In this document: one piece after another, positions 29,116 to 37,128 of the stretch | Position numbering within the stretch: position 1 is the first letter of the stretch | Layout of the letters: the number at the start of each line of letters is the position of its first letter | Assembly (NCBI RefSeq): GCF_000429085.1 | Contig: NZ_AUBE01000006.1 | Location: 186,001-250,000, forward strand | Length of the DNA stretch: 64,000 bases | From: Streptomyces flavidovirens DSM 40150 | Lineage (GTDB): Bacteria; Actinomycetota; Actinomycetes; Streptomycetales; Streptomycetaceae | Direction: 5' to 3' | The notes under the pieces: model-generated | What the model saw: the letters and a program-made list of their open reading frames with translations, nothing else | Databases searched by the model: none | What the model was told of the DNA's origin: nothing | Translations under genes and position numbers: made by a program

Positions 29116-29127
29116 GCGGAGTGCCAA
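29101..29127. promoter_or_regulatory. CIRCE operator (distal)
   Basis: TTAGCACTC-N9-GAGTGCCAA, with one mismatch between arms, a second HrcA site covering the -35 region of the groES promoter. Confidence 0.93.
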
Positions 29128-29181
29128 TCCTGCGCCGCCTCACGTGTTGACGGACGGGCCCCCGGGGGCCGGCCGGCAGCG

Positions 29182-30045
29182 TCAGAGGTAGTCCTCCAGC
29201 CGCGCCACGGCGAACCCCTGCTCCTGGATACGCCGCAGCATCCGCGTCGTCATCTCGGTGATCGTGGCGCCCTTGAGCTCGCCGGGGCCGCAGAAGTGCG
29301 CCAGCACGATGTCGCCCGGCCGCAGCCGGTCGCCGTACGCGTACCGCAGGTCGTTGATCTGCATCGAAGCCCCCCACAGCACCACCGCCTCGGCCCCGCA
29401 GTCGCCCGCCGCCCGCAGCGTCTGGTTGTTGTACGCACCGTACGGCGGCCGAAAGAGCCGTGGCCTCGTCCCGAAGCGGGCCTCCAGGCGGTCCTGCTGG
29501 CCGCAGATCTGGGCGCGCTGTCCGGCGTACGGGAGACCGGGCAGGTACGTGTGGTCGACGGTGTGGTTCTGCACGGTGCTGAGCCCGCCGCCCGCCCGCC
29601 TCAGCCGGTCGAAGTGGTCGTATCCGGGAGAGGCCACGCTGTCCGTCAGGAACATGCTGATCGGAAGCTTGAGCTCGTCGACCATCCGCACGAACTCCGG
29701 ATCGCGCTCCGCCCCGTCGTCGAAGGTGAGGAAGACGACCTTGTCGCGGGTCGGTACGCGGTGCACGACGAAGGGGCGCTCCGGTTTACGCACCGGCGGT
29801 GCCGGCGCGGCACGCAGCGGCGCCCGCAGTCCCCAGCGGGCGTACGCCCCGGCGCGCGGGGCCGGTGGGGGGTGCGCGCGGAGCCCCTGGGCGCCGGCGG
29901 CCCCCACGGCGCGCACCTTGGGGGCGACGCTGCGCACTGCCTTCCTCCCCAGCCGCTCGATCGGTTCCACGGACTGCGCGCAGCCGGTGAGCGTCAGCGC
30001 ACCGGCCGCCAGCAGCCCGGCCGCCAGCCGGTGCGCGCGCCTCAC
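29182..30045 (-). CDS. polysaccharide deacetylase lipoprotein
   Basis: A 287-residue secreted NodB-homology deacetylase. A short signal ends in a lipobox (LTGC, about residue 22). The NodB motifs are present: TFDDGAE (metal-binding Asp pair), [12 protein letters not shown] (HxxxH), and RPPYGAYN. The substrate is probably an N-acetylated cell-wall or extracellular glycan. It starts at GTG 30045, overlapping the stop of the upstream deacetylase gene by 4 nt, so the pair is one operon of close paralogues. Confidence 0.92.
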   Translation of the reverse strand: MRRAHRLAAGLLAAGALTLTGCAQSVEPIERLGRKAVRSVAPKVRAVGAAGAQGLRAHPPPAPRAGAYARWGLRAPLRAAPAPPVRKPERPFVVHRVPTRDKVVFLTFDDGAERDPEFVRMVDELKLPISMFLTDSVASPGYDHFDRLRRAGGGLSTVQNHTVDHTYLPGLPYAGQRAQICGQQDRLEARFGTRPRLFRPPYGAYNNQTLRAAGDCGAEAVVLWGASMQINDLRYAYGDRLRPGDIVLAHFCGPGELKGATITEMTTRMLRRIQEQGFAVARLEDYL

Positions 30046-30980
30046 AGGTAGTCCTCCAGCCTGGCGACGGCGTACCCCTTGGCGGTGACCGTCTTCATGA
30101 CCCGCCGGATCATGTCCGGCATGGTGCCCTTCCAGTCCCCCTTGCCCCGGAAGTGCGTGAGGATGATGTCACCGGGATGCAGGTCGCGGTCCCACTCGCG
30201 CCACTCCATCCGGTCGGGGAACGCCTCGGCGTTCCACAGCGGCACGGCCTCGATGCCGCAGGAGCGGGCGGCGCGCAGGGTGTCGGCGTTGTAGTTGCCG
30301 TACGGCGGCCTGAAGAGCTTGGGCCGTTTGCCGTACCGCTGCTCAATGACGGTCTGCATGCCGCAGATCTCGCGCTTCTGCTGGGCGTAGGAGAGGCCGG
30401 GCATGTAGCGGTGGTTGAGGGTGTGGTTGTGCAGCGCTACGCCGCGGCCCTGCATCCTCTCGAAGTAGCCGTAGTTCTCGCGTACCAGGTAATCGCTGAG
30501 GAACGCGCTGTAGGGGATGCCCAGTTCGGTCATCATCCGCAGCAGCTCCGGGTCCTTCTCCGCGCCGTCGTCCATCGTCAGGAAGACGACCCGCTCCTTG
30601 ACCGGCACGGTGGTGAAGACGGGAGGCAACCCCGGACCCGCGCTGAATCCCTTGCGGGTGGTGATCTTGGGTTTCACCGCGGGTGGTGGGGGCGCGGCGA
30701 GCGGGGGTCGCGCGAGGCCCCACTTCTTGGCGGCGGCGACGCGCAGGGCCTGGGCCCGCCGCAGCCGTTCGGCGTATCCGGCCAGGTCCTGGTCCGCCCC
30801 CGGCCGGTACGCCTGCTGCTGGCCGGGGGCGGGGGTGGGCTGCCCGCCCTGCTCCGGCGTGTCGGCGGGCCCGGTGGCACATCCGGATCCGATCGCGGAG
30901 GCAAGGAGCACGGCCAGGACCATACGGACCTGCCTGCGACACTTCCTCCTAGTTTCTTCCTTTTGTCGTACTAGCTGCAT
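30042..30980 (-). CDS. polysaccharide deacetylase lipoprotein (paralogue)
   Basis: A 312-residue NodB-type deacetylase. A basic n-region (RRKCRRQVR) and hydrophobic core precede a lipobox-like IGSGC (about residue 34). Catalytic motifs are [19 protein letters not shown] and RPPYGNYN, closely matching the downstream gene. ATG 30980 with AGGA nine nt upstream is preferred; ATG 30923 is possible. The two proteins probably act together on the cell surface. Confidence 0.9.
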   Translation of the reverse strand: MQLVRQKEETRRKCRRQVRMVLAVLLASAIGSGCATGPADTPEQGGQPTPAPGQQQAYRPGADQDLAGYAERLRRAQALRVAAAKKWGLARPPLAAPPPPAVKPKITTRKGFSAGPGLPPVFTTVPVKERVVFLTMDDGAEKDPELLRMMTELGIPYSAFLSDYLVRENYGYFERMQGRGVALHNHTLNHRYMPGLSYAQQKREICGMQTVIEQRYGKRPKLFRPPYGNYNADTLRAARSCGIEAVPLWNAEAFPDRMEWREWDRDLHPGDIILTHFRGKGDWKGTMPDMIRRVMKTVTAKGYAVARLEDYL

Positions 30981-31071
30981 GGTGTGGGATCCTGTCAGCG
31001 CACGGCACCGTCTTGGGGGCGACACCGCGACCGGGCGCGTACGGTCCCCCGGCTGGCCCACAATTGACCGG

Positions 31072-32262
31072 GTGAACGACCTCGATGCCCCTGACGCCCT
31101 GGAATCCTTCGCCGCCCTGCGCACCGAAGAGGGCCACGCCCTCCTCGCCGCGCTCCGTGACCACAACCCCGCGGACGAGCTGGCGACGGCGACCCGGCTG
31201 CGCCGTGACCACCCCGCCGCGCTGGTCTCGGCGGCGCTCGGGCAGGCGCGGCTGCGGCAGCGGGCGGTGGCGAAGTTCGGCGCCGAGGACGCGTACCGGA
31301 TGTTCTTCACCCCGAACGGCGTGGAACAGGCCACCCGCACGGCGGTGGCGGCGTACCGCGCCGGGCGCTTCGCCGCTCTGGGCGTACGGAGCGTCGCCGA
31401 CCTGTGCTGCGGCATCGGGGGCGACGCGATCGCGCTGGCCCGCGCCGGGATCCGGGTCCTGGCGGTCGACCGCGACCCGCTGACGGCGGAGGTGGCCCGC
31501 GCGAACGCGGACGCGCTCGGCCTGGCCGCCCTCATCGAGGTCCGCTGCGCCGACGTCACGACCATCGACACCTCGCCGTACGACGCGGTCTTCGTCGACC
31601 CCGCACGGCGCGGCGGCCGCGGCCGGATCTTCGACCCGGAGGCCTACTCCCCGCCCCTGTCCTGGGCGATCGAGGCGGCCCGTACGACCGGGCACGCCGC
31701 ACTCAAGATCGCGCCGGGCGTCCCGCACGAGGCGGTCCCCGCCGACGCCGAGGCGGAGTGGATCTCGGACGGCGGCGACGTGAAGGAGGCGGTGTTCTGG
31801 TTCGGCACGGCCCCGAAGACGGTCCGCGCCACCCTGCTCCCCGGCCCGCACACCTTGGTCGGCACCGGGTTGCCGGACCCCGGCCCCGGCATGGTCGGCC
31901 GCTACCTCTACGAGCCGGACGGCGCCGTCATCCGCTCGCATCTGGTGGCCGAGGTCGCCGAGCGGGTGGGCGGCCGCCTGATCGACGAGACGATCGCGTA
32001 CATCACGGCGGACGAGCTCCACCCGACGCCGTACGCCACCGCGTACGAGATCACGGACCAGCTCCCCTTCGGCCTGAAGAAGCTGAAGGCGCTGCTGCGG
32101 GAGCGGGGCGTCGGCGTACTGACGGTGAAGAAGCGCGGCTCGGCGATCGAGCCGGAGGAGCTGCGCCGCAAGATGAAGCTGTCCGGGCCGCACTCGGCCA
32201 CGGTCTTCCTCACCCGAGTGGCGGGCGCCCCGACGGTACTGATCGGCCACCCGGCGCCATAA
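31072..32262 (+). CDS. class I SAM-dependent methyltransferase with THUMP-like domain
   Basis: A 396-residue methyltransferase. The SAM-binding motif is VADLCCGIGGDA (about 105-116), with the acidic strand VLAVDRDP and the family-typical VDPARR (about 177-182). The C-terminal third is the THUMP-like domain (FGLKKLKALLRERGVG, VKKRGSAIEPEELRR) that often contacts RNA, so an RNA methylation role is plausible but unproven. GTG 31072 is chosen from the start of similarity; no strong ribosome site is visible. It is divergent from the deacetylase operon. Confidence 0.85.
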   Translation: MNDLDAPDALESFAALRTEEGHALLAALRDHNPADELATATRLRRDHPAALVSAALGQARLRQRAVAKFGAEDAYRMFFTPNGVEQATRTAVAAYRAGRFAALGVRSVADLCCGIGGDAIALARAGIRVLAVDRDPLTAEVARANADALGLAALIEVRCADVTTIDTSPYDAVFVDPARRGGRGRIFDPEAYSPPLSWAIEAARTTGHAALKIAPGVPHEAVPADAEAEWISDGGDVKEAVFWFGTAPKTVRATLLPGPHTLVGTGLPDPGPGMVGRYLYEPDGAVIRSHLVAEVAERVGGRLIDETIAYITADELHPTPYATAYEITDQLPFGLKKLKALLRERGVGVLTVKKRGSAIEPEELRRKMKLSGPHSATVFLTRVAGAPTVLIGHPAP

Positions 32263-32363
32263 CCCCTGGCCGCCCCTGCGGGGCCCCGCCCCTTCCCGGC
32301 TGTGACATGTGCGGCTCCGCCGCGGGGGGCAAGCCCCCAGGCCCCGGACGCCCTGCGGGCGTG

Positions 32364-32386
32364 TCCTCAAACGCCGGACGGGCTGG
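32364..32386 (-). repeat. 23-bp dispersed repeat, copy 1
   Basis: Read on the minus strand this begins CCAGCCCGTCCGGCG and ends TTTGAGGA. An identical 23-bp copy lies at 48395-48417 in another gap downstream of a gene. The sequence resembles short intergenic repeats widespread in Streptomyces chromosomes. Confidence 0.8.
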
Positions 32387-32423
32387 TTTGCCACGCAGCG
32401 GCCACCCGCACGCCCCGCACCCC

Positions 32424-33050
32424 TCAGCCCCGCCCCGCCCCCATCCGCACCGCCCACCGGTAGTGCCCCACCGCCTTCGCCGCGCCGAGCAGGCCCGCCA
32501 GCCACAGGATGACGCCGAGCCCGATGAAGAAGACCGCGTCCGTGTACGTGTCGGACCCCGGCCGCGCCGTCACCGCGAAGCCCAGCGACGACCACAGCCC
32601 GAGCCCGCACACCGCCACGGAAGAAAGCAGCCACGCGAGGCTGAGCCCGGGGGCGCGCCACGGGGCGGCGGAGAAGCCGTGGTCCCGGCCCACCTGCGCC
32701 CATCCCACCAGCAGCCGGCGGACCGTACGGTCGCGCCGCACGCCCATGCCGAGGAAGATCCAGCACGTCACGACGCCTGCGAGCCCGAGCGCGCCGAAGA
32801 CCGCGCCGAAGACGGCGACGAGCGGGTCGCCCGGCCCCTCGAACGCCCGGAGGGCCGCCCCGACGATCCCCCACCCGAGCGCAGCGCCCCCCACCAGCAG
32901 CCAGAACCGCACCAGCCGTCCGGGCCCGAGATGACGCGCGATCAGCTCGTCCATGGCCCGTGCCCGGTCGGCGAGCATCGCCTCGGCGCCGGGCCAGGCC
33001 CGTAGGTGCTCGGGCGGCGGGGGTGGAGGAAGCGGCGTACGGCGAGGCAT
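32424..33050 (-). CDS. four-helix membrane protein, function unknown
   Basis: A product of about 208 residues. A Pro-rich N-terminus (PLPPPPPPEHLRAW) and an amphipathic stretch with ARAMDELIARHL precede four hydrophobic segments (about 52-77, 81-110, 135-160 and 170-195). I recognise no domain. It may follow the small gene and tsaD group on the same strand; the start (ATG 33050 or GTG 33056) has no clear ribosome site. Confidence 0.7.
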   Translation of the reverse strand: MPRRTPLPPPPPPEHLRAWPGAEAMLADRARAMDELIARHLGPGRLVRFWLLVGGAALGWGIVGAALRAFEGPGDPLVAVFGAVFGALGLAGVVTCWIFLGMGVRRDRTVRRLLVGWAQVGRDHGFSAAPWRAPGLSLAWLLSSVAVCGLGLWSSLGFAVTARPGSDTYTDAVFFIGLGVILWLAGLLGAAKAVGHYRWAVRMGAGRG

Positions 33051-33084
33051 GCGCACGACACTACCCAGTGCCCCACCGGCAGGT

Positions 33085-33348
33085 TCAGGCCCCGTCGACC
33101 GACTCGAAGCGCCAGCGGTGAACCGCCCGCGTGATCAACCCCGCCTCCGGCTCCGGGAGTTCCGGCAGCTCCGCGTCGTACTCCGCGTCCCACCACGTCA
33201 TCACGAGCACCCGGTCCTGCGGCGCCCGCAGAATCTCCGTGCGCTCCGGCTCACGCGCCAGGACCCGCGCCTGCGCCCGCGCCCACTCCAGCAGCTCCGC
33301 GCCCCTGCCCTCGACGGCGCGGGCCTCCCACATCAGCGCGACGGTCAC
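33085..33348 (-). CDS. small conserved protein downstream of tsaD
   Basis: An 87-residue acidic protein with no recognised motif. A central strand-like [16 protein letters not shown] and helix [11 protein letters not shown] give it a possible ferredoxin-like (ABM-type) character, but this is only a visual impression. It overlaps the tsaD stop by 4 nt, so it is translated with tsaD. Confidence 0.7.
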   Translation of the reverse strand: MTVALMWEARAVEGRGAELLEWARAQARVLAREPERTEILRAPQDRVLVMTWWDAEYDAELPELPEPEAGLITRAVHRWRFESVDGA

Positions 33349-34442
33349 GAGTAGAGGTTGTCCTTACTGATCTCGTGCACGTGGTCGTGGCCGTGATGCG
33401 CGCCCGGTACGTGCGGCTCCGTCACCGGCAGCGACGAATCCGCCGACAGGTCCCAGTCCGACGCCGCCCGGCCCCGCGCCACCATCTCCGCGCCGAGCGC
33501 CGCCACCATCGCCCCGTTGTCCGTGCACAGCCCCGGCCGCGGCACCCGCAGCCGAATGCCGGCCCGCTCGCACCGCTCCGCCGCCAGCGCCCGCAGCCGC
33601 GAGTTGGCCGCCACACCGCCGCCGATCATCAGGTGGTCGACGCCCTCGTCCTTGCACGCCCGGACCGCCTTGCGCGTCAGTACGTCGACGACCGCCTCCT
33701 GGAAGGAAGCCGCCACATCCCGCACCGGCACGTCCTCGCCCGCACTGCGCTTGGCCTCGATCCACCGCGCCACCGACGTCTTCAGCCCCGAGAAGGAGAA
33801 GTCGTACGCCGCGTCGCGCGGCCCGGTCAGACCGCGCGGGAAGGCGATCGCCTTCGGGTCGCCCTCCTTCGCGAGCCGGTCGATGACCGGCCCACCCGGA
33901 AAGCCGAGATCCAGCACCCGCGCGATCTTGTCGAACGCCTCGCCCGCCGCGTCGTCGATGGTCGCGCCCATCGGCCGTACGTCGCTCGTGATGTCGGGGG
34001 CGAGCAGCAGCGACGAATGCCCGCCGCTCACCAGCAGCGCCATCGTGGGCTCGGGCAGCGGCCCGTGCTCCAACTGGTCGACGCAGATGTGCGAGGCCAG
34101 GTGGTTCACGCCGTACAGCGGCTTCCCGAGCGCGTAGGCGTACGCCTTCGCCGCGGATACGCCCACCAGCAGCGCACCCGCGAGCCCCGGACCCGCCGTC
34201 ACCGCGATGCCGTCCAGGTCGGAGGCGGCGACCCCGGCCTGCTTCAGCGCGCGCTCGATGGTCGGAACCATCGCTTCCAGGTGCGCACGCGACGCGACCT
34301 CCGGCACCACACCGCCGAAGCGGGCGTGCTCGTCGACGCTTGAGGCGATGGCGTCGGCGAGCAGGGTCGTACCGCGCACGACGCCGACGCCGGTCTCGTC
34401 GCAGGAGGTCTCGATGCCGAGGACGAGCGGTTCGTCAGCCAT
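33345..34442 (-). CDS. tsaD: tRNA N6-threonylcarbamoyladenosine synthase subunit TsaD
   Basis: The 365-residue Kae1/Qri7/TsaD protein that, with TsaB and TsaE, transfers threonylcarbamoyl to A37 of ANN-decoding tRNAs. Signatures are [10 protein letters not shown] at the N-terminus, the iron-binding NHLASH (about 117-122), VSGGHSSLL and [11 protein letters not shown]. The last 22 residues form a His-rich tail ([14 protein letters not shown]). It overlaps rimI by 8 nt in a tsaB-rimI-tsaD order; tsaE is about 2 kb away on the same strand. Confidence 0.96.
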   Translation of the reverse strand: MADEPLVLGIETSCDETGVGVVRGTTLLADAIASSVDEHARFGGVVPEVASRAHLEAMVPTIERALKQAGVAASDLDGIAVTAGPGLAGALLVGVSAAKAYAYALGKPLYGVNHLASHICVDQLEHGPLPEPTMALLVSGGHSSLLLAPDITSDVRPMGATIDDAAGEAFDKIARVLDLGFPGGPVIDRLAKEGDPKAIAFPRGLTGPRDAAYDFSFSGLKTSVARWIEAKRSAGEDVPVRDVAASFQEAVVDVLTRKAVRACKDEGVDHLMIGGGVAANSRLRALAAERCERAGIRLRVPRPGLCTDNGAMVAALGAEMVARGRAASDWDLSADSSLPVTEPHVPGAHHGHDHVHEISKDNLYS

Positions 34443-34956
34443 GGTGAATCTCGGTTTCTTGTTCTTGTACGGAGGTCGCTGGGTTTGCCGGGTCGGTCGT
34501 CGTCGTCAGCCGCATCACGAGCGCGTCGACATTGCCGGGCTGGTAATAGCCGCGCCGGAAGCCGATCGGCTCGAAGCCGAACCGCTCGTACAGCTTCTGG
34601 GCGCGCGTGTTGTCGACACGCACTTCGAGCAGCACCTCGGTGCATTCGAAAGCGGTCGCGTGCCCCAGCAGGTCGGTGAGCAGCCGGGACCCGAGCCCGG
34701 TGCCCCACTGGTCCTTCGAGACGGCGATGGTCTGTACGTCGCCGAATCCACCGGCGGCGGCCAGTCCGGCGTACCCGACGATGCGGCCCGCCTCCTCGGC
34801 CACCACATAGCGGCGGGTGGCCCGCGGCCCGCGCGCGTGAGCGAGCTCCGACCAGAACATCCCGGCCGACCAGGCGTCCTCGGGGAACAGCTCCCGCTCC
34901 AGATCGAGCACCGGGTCGATGTCCCACCAGCGCATCTCTCTCAGCACCGCGGTCAC
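34435..34956 (-). CDS. rimI: ribosomal-protein-alanine N-acetyltransferase
   Basis: A 173-residue GNAT acetyltransferase of the RimI type, which acetylates the N-terminus of S18 and sometimes other proteins. The acetyl-CoA loop is [14 protein letters not shown] (about 83-96), followed by [22 protein letters not shown] 34956 overlaps the tsaB stop in a GTGA junction. Coupling of rimI with tsaB/tsaD is common across bacteria. Confidence 0.93.
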   Translation of the reverse strand: MTAVLREMRWWDIDPVLDLERELFPEDAWSAGMFWSELAHARGPRATRRYVVAEEAGRIVGYAGLAAAGGFGDVQTIAVSKDQWGTGLGSRLLTDLLGHATAFECTEVLLEVRVDNTRAQKLYERFGFEPIGFRRGYYQPGNVDALVMRLTTTTDPANPATSVQEQETEIHHG

Positions 34957-35612
34957 TTCGGAGTGACCACCTTGTAGTTCTTCGGGACCTGTGCGTCGGG
35001 CCGGCGCAGATACAGCGGCAGCGGCGCCAGAAAGCCCCCGGCGTCCCCCGCCGCGAGCTTCTCGGCGGCCAGCGACGCCAGGGCGCCCGCCGACTGGTGC
35101 TCGGGTCCGCGCGCGTCGGGGAAGGCCTCGGGGTAGAGCAGCGCGCCGGAGCCGACCACGGGCAGGCCCGCGAGCTGCTCCGCGATGTCGGCGGGCCGGT
35201 CGACGGCGGGATCCCCCACGCGCGTACGGGCATCGGCGTACCGCGCCCAGTAGACCTCCTTGCGGCGCGCGTCGGTGGCCACGGCGAAGGGCCCGGCGAT
35301 CCCCGCGGCGTACGCGAGACCGTCCAGGGTGCACAGCCCGTGCACCGGCACCCCGAGCACGAGGCCGAAGGTCTCGGCCGTGGCGAGCCCGACGCGCAGT
35401 CCGGTGTACGGGCCGGGGCCGACGCCCACGACGATCCCGGTGACGGCGTCGAGTTTCAGACCGGCTTCGGCGAGGACGCGGTCGACGGTGGGCAGCAGCA
35501 GCTCCCCATGACGGCGTGCGTCGACCTGACCGGCCTCGGCGACGACGGAATCCCCGTCGTGGAGGGCGACGGTGACGGCTGGGGTGGCGGTATCAACGGC
35601 GAGCAGGAGCAC
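34953..35612 (-). CDS. tsaB: tRNA threonylcarbamoyladenosine biosynthesis protein TsaB
   Basis: A 219-residue ASKHA-fold partner of TsaD, itself lacking the metal site. Features are LLAVDTATPAVTVAL at the N-terminus, RRHGELLLP and VGVGPGPYTGLRVGL (about 60-75). GTG 35612 opens the tsaB-rimI-tsaD set; the 112-nt gap to the divergent transpeptidase-like gene should hold its promoter. Confidence 0.95.
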   Translation of the reverse strand: MLLLAVDTATPAVTVALHDGDSVVAEAGQVDARRHGELLLPTVDRVLAEAGLKLDAVTGIVVGVGPGPYTGLRVGLATAETFGLVLGVPVHGLCTLDGLAYAAGIAGPFAVATDARRKEVYWARYADARTRVGDPAVDRPADIAEQLAGLPVVGSGALLYPEAFPDARGPEHQSAGALASLAAEKLAAGDAGGFLAPLPLYLRRPDAQVPKNYKVVTPK

Positions 35613-35724
35613 ACAAACAGCCTACGGCCCGCGCACGGCGTGCACGGCGTCCCCCGTCCTTCCCGGCACCTGCTGCTACCGTCGCCACCACATGCGCCCC
35701 AGCACGAACATGAGGTGGACCAAG

Positions 35725-36294
35725 GTGGCAAGGAGCAGCTCGGGAATCGTGGCCGGGCTCACCGCGGCAGCCGTGGCGGCGGTCGCTTTCCTCGCCTACC
35801 AGGCGTCGGCGAGTGCCCCTTCCCCCGAGCAGCTCGCCGAACCCCGCGCCGGCAAGGCCCCCGCGGCGCACGCCTCGCAGCCGCCCAAGGGGCCGGCCAA
35901 GGAGAAGGACGCGCTCGCGGTGCCGGCCCGGTCGGGCACGGGGACCCGCGTGGTCTACTCGCTGGCCGAGCGGCGGGTGTGGCTGGTGGACGGGAAGGGC
36001 AGGGCGAGCAGGACCTTCCAGGTCGCCCCGAGCACGGTGAGCCCGCCGCCCGGTACGTACGCGGTGAGCTCGCGCTCGGGGAGCATCACCGGCTCGGACG
36101 GCGTGCAGGTCGAGCACGTCGTACGGTTCGCGACGGTCGAGGGTGTGTCGATCGGCTTCAGCGCCGCGGTCGACGGGTCGATGCCGGTCCCGGACCCGAA
36201 GAGCAAGACCGGCGGGGTACGCATGCCGCGCGCCGACGGCGACGCGATGTGGAGCTTCGCGACGGTCGGCGTGAAGGTCGTAGTCGTCCCGTAA
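35725..36294 (+). CDS. secreted L,D-transpeptidase-like protein without the catalytic cysteine
   Basis: A 189-residue product with an N-terminal hydrophobic signal/anchor (GIVAGLTAAAVAAVAFLAY), a Pro/Lys/Ala linker and a C-terminal beta-domain (about 65-189). The end (GGVRMPRADGDAMWSFATVGVKVVV, in pieces) aligns with the YkuD signature SHGC-[IV]-R-M...V-G-T-V. The His and Cys positions read Thr-Gly and Gly, and the upstream HG is DG. The fold is inferred from this layout. It may bind peptidoglycan without cross-linking it. GTG 35725 with GAGG upstream is preferred; ATG 35692 and 35710 lack ribosome sites. Confidence 0.7.
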   Translation: MARSSSGIVAGLTAAAVAAVAFLAYQASASAPSPEQLAEPRAGKAPAAHASQPPKGPAKEKDALAVPARSGTGTRVVYSLAERRVWLVDGKGRASRTFQVAPSTVSPPPGTYAVSSRSGSITGSDGVQVEHVVRFATVEGVSIGFSAAVDGSMPVPDPKSKTGGVRMPRADGDAMWSFATVGVKVVVVP

Positions 36295-36317
36295 ATACGC
36301 CCGCAAGAGGGACAGGG

Positions 36318-36485
36318 CTAGGCGGCGTCGCGCTGCCGCGCGCGCTCCTCGACGGGCGCCTCGGGCGCCTCGCCCTCCTGCGGCTGTTCTCTGGGCGGCG
36401 TGGAGACCGCAGTGGCCGCCGCGCACGAGGCCAGCAGGTCGCGCATGGAGAGAGGCTGAGGCGCTTCGTTCTCTGAAGCCGGCAT
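36318..36485 (-). CDS. 55-residue small protein with its own strong ribosome site
   Basis: A very small Glu/Ala/Pro-rich protein: MPASENEAPQPLSMRDLLAS, then CAAATAVSTPPREQPQEGEAP and a basic end ERARQRDAA. An AGGAGG lies 7 nt before ATG 36485, better than most genes here, and codon use is GC3-rich. A 20-bp palindrome (36517-36536) sits upstream. The length and composition fit no family I recognise; the single Cys sits in a hydrophobic stretch DLLASCAAA. It is flanked by the transpeptidase-like gene (convergent) and tsaE. Confidence 0.65.
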   Translation of the reverse strand: MPASENEAPQPLSMRDLLASCAAATAVSTPPREQPQEGEAPEAPVEERARQRDAA

Positions 36486-36516
36486 GGATGCCTCCTGGGC
36501 TCCGGTTGAGCAGGCG

Positions 36517-36536
36517 TGGTTAGGTAGACCTAACCA
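36517..36536. promoter_or_regulatory. 20-bp palindromic operator-like element upstream of a small gene
   Basis: TGGTTAGGT and ACCTAACCA form perfect 9-bp arms around AG, 32 nt upstream of the 55-residue gene. The GGTTAGG/CCTAACC half-sites resemble those of IdeR/DmdR1 iron boxes, but the spacing differs by about 5 bp from the canonical 19-bp box, so iron control is only a hypothesis. Confidence 0.6.
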
Positions 36537-36612
36537 GTCTCGGTACCCATGTGACCATGCCTGCCCGCACCGGCGCAACATCTTGCCGACGTCTTGTCGG
36601 AACGTACGGACG

Positions 36613-37128
36613 TCAGGCGCCCAGCGCGGCCAGGTCCTCCCCGGCCCAGCGCGCGCCGATCCCGTGCACCGTCACGTGACGCACATCGTCGTCACAGTCG
36701 CCCACAGCCCGGTGGATGACCACGTGGAGCCGGTCGTCGGACAGTTCCTCGACCTTCCCGTCGCCCCACTCGACGACCACCACGGAGTCCGGCAGCGAGA
36801 CGTCGAGATCAAGGTCCTCCATCTCGTCGAGCCCGCCGCCGAGCCGGTACGCGTCGACGTGCACCAGCGCGGGGCCGCCGGTCAGGGAGGGGTGGACACG
36901 CGCGATGACGAACGTGGGCGACGTCACGGCGCCGCGCACCCCGAGCCCTTCACCGAGCCCGCGCGTCAGCGTCGTCTTGCCGGCGCCGAGCTCGCCGGAG
37001 AGCATCACGAGATCGCCGGGCCGCAGCACTTTGGCGAGCCGGCGCCCGAACTCCTGCATTAGGTCGGGCGAGTGGACAACGAGGGCGGCGGAGGTGACAT
37101 CAGCCGCCGGGCTGTGCGGTGCTTCCAT
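36613..37128 (-). CDS. tsaE: tRNA threonylcarbamoyladenosine biosynthesis ATPase TsaE
   Basis: A 171-residue P-loop protein that powers turnover of the TsaBD complex. The Walker A motif is SGELGAGKTTLTRG (about 45-58), followed by VTSPTFVIARVHP and the Walker-B-like VVVVEWGDG (about 119-127). ATG 37128 overlaps the end of the alpha/beta hydrolase by 29 nt, indicating translational coupling in the alr-hydrolase-tsaE operon. Confidence 0.95.
   Translation of the reverse strand: MEAPHSPAADVTSAALVVHSPDLMQEFGRRLAKVLRPGDLVMLSGELGAGKTTLTRGLGEGLGVRGAVTSPTFVIARVHPSLTGGPALVHVDAYRLGGGLDEMEDLDLDVSLPDSVVVVEWGDGKVEELSDDRLHVVIHRAVGDCDDDVRHVTVHGIGARWAGEDLAALGA

Noticed and set aside
29157-29170. 14-bp palindrome GGCCCCCGGGGGCC as a terminator
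   Set aside because: It has no loop and no U-tract, and lies between two minus-strand genes downstream of the deacetylase stop; evidence is too weak to list as a feature.
36517-36536. Canonical IdeR/DmdR1 iron box
   Set aside because: Half-sites are similar but the spacing between arms is wrong by about 5 bp, so it is reported only as an operator-like palindrome.
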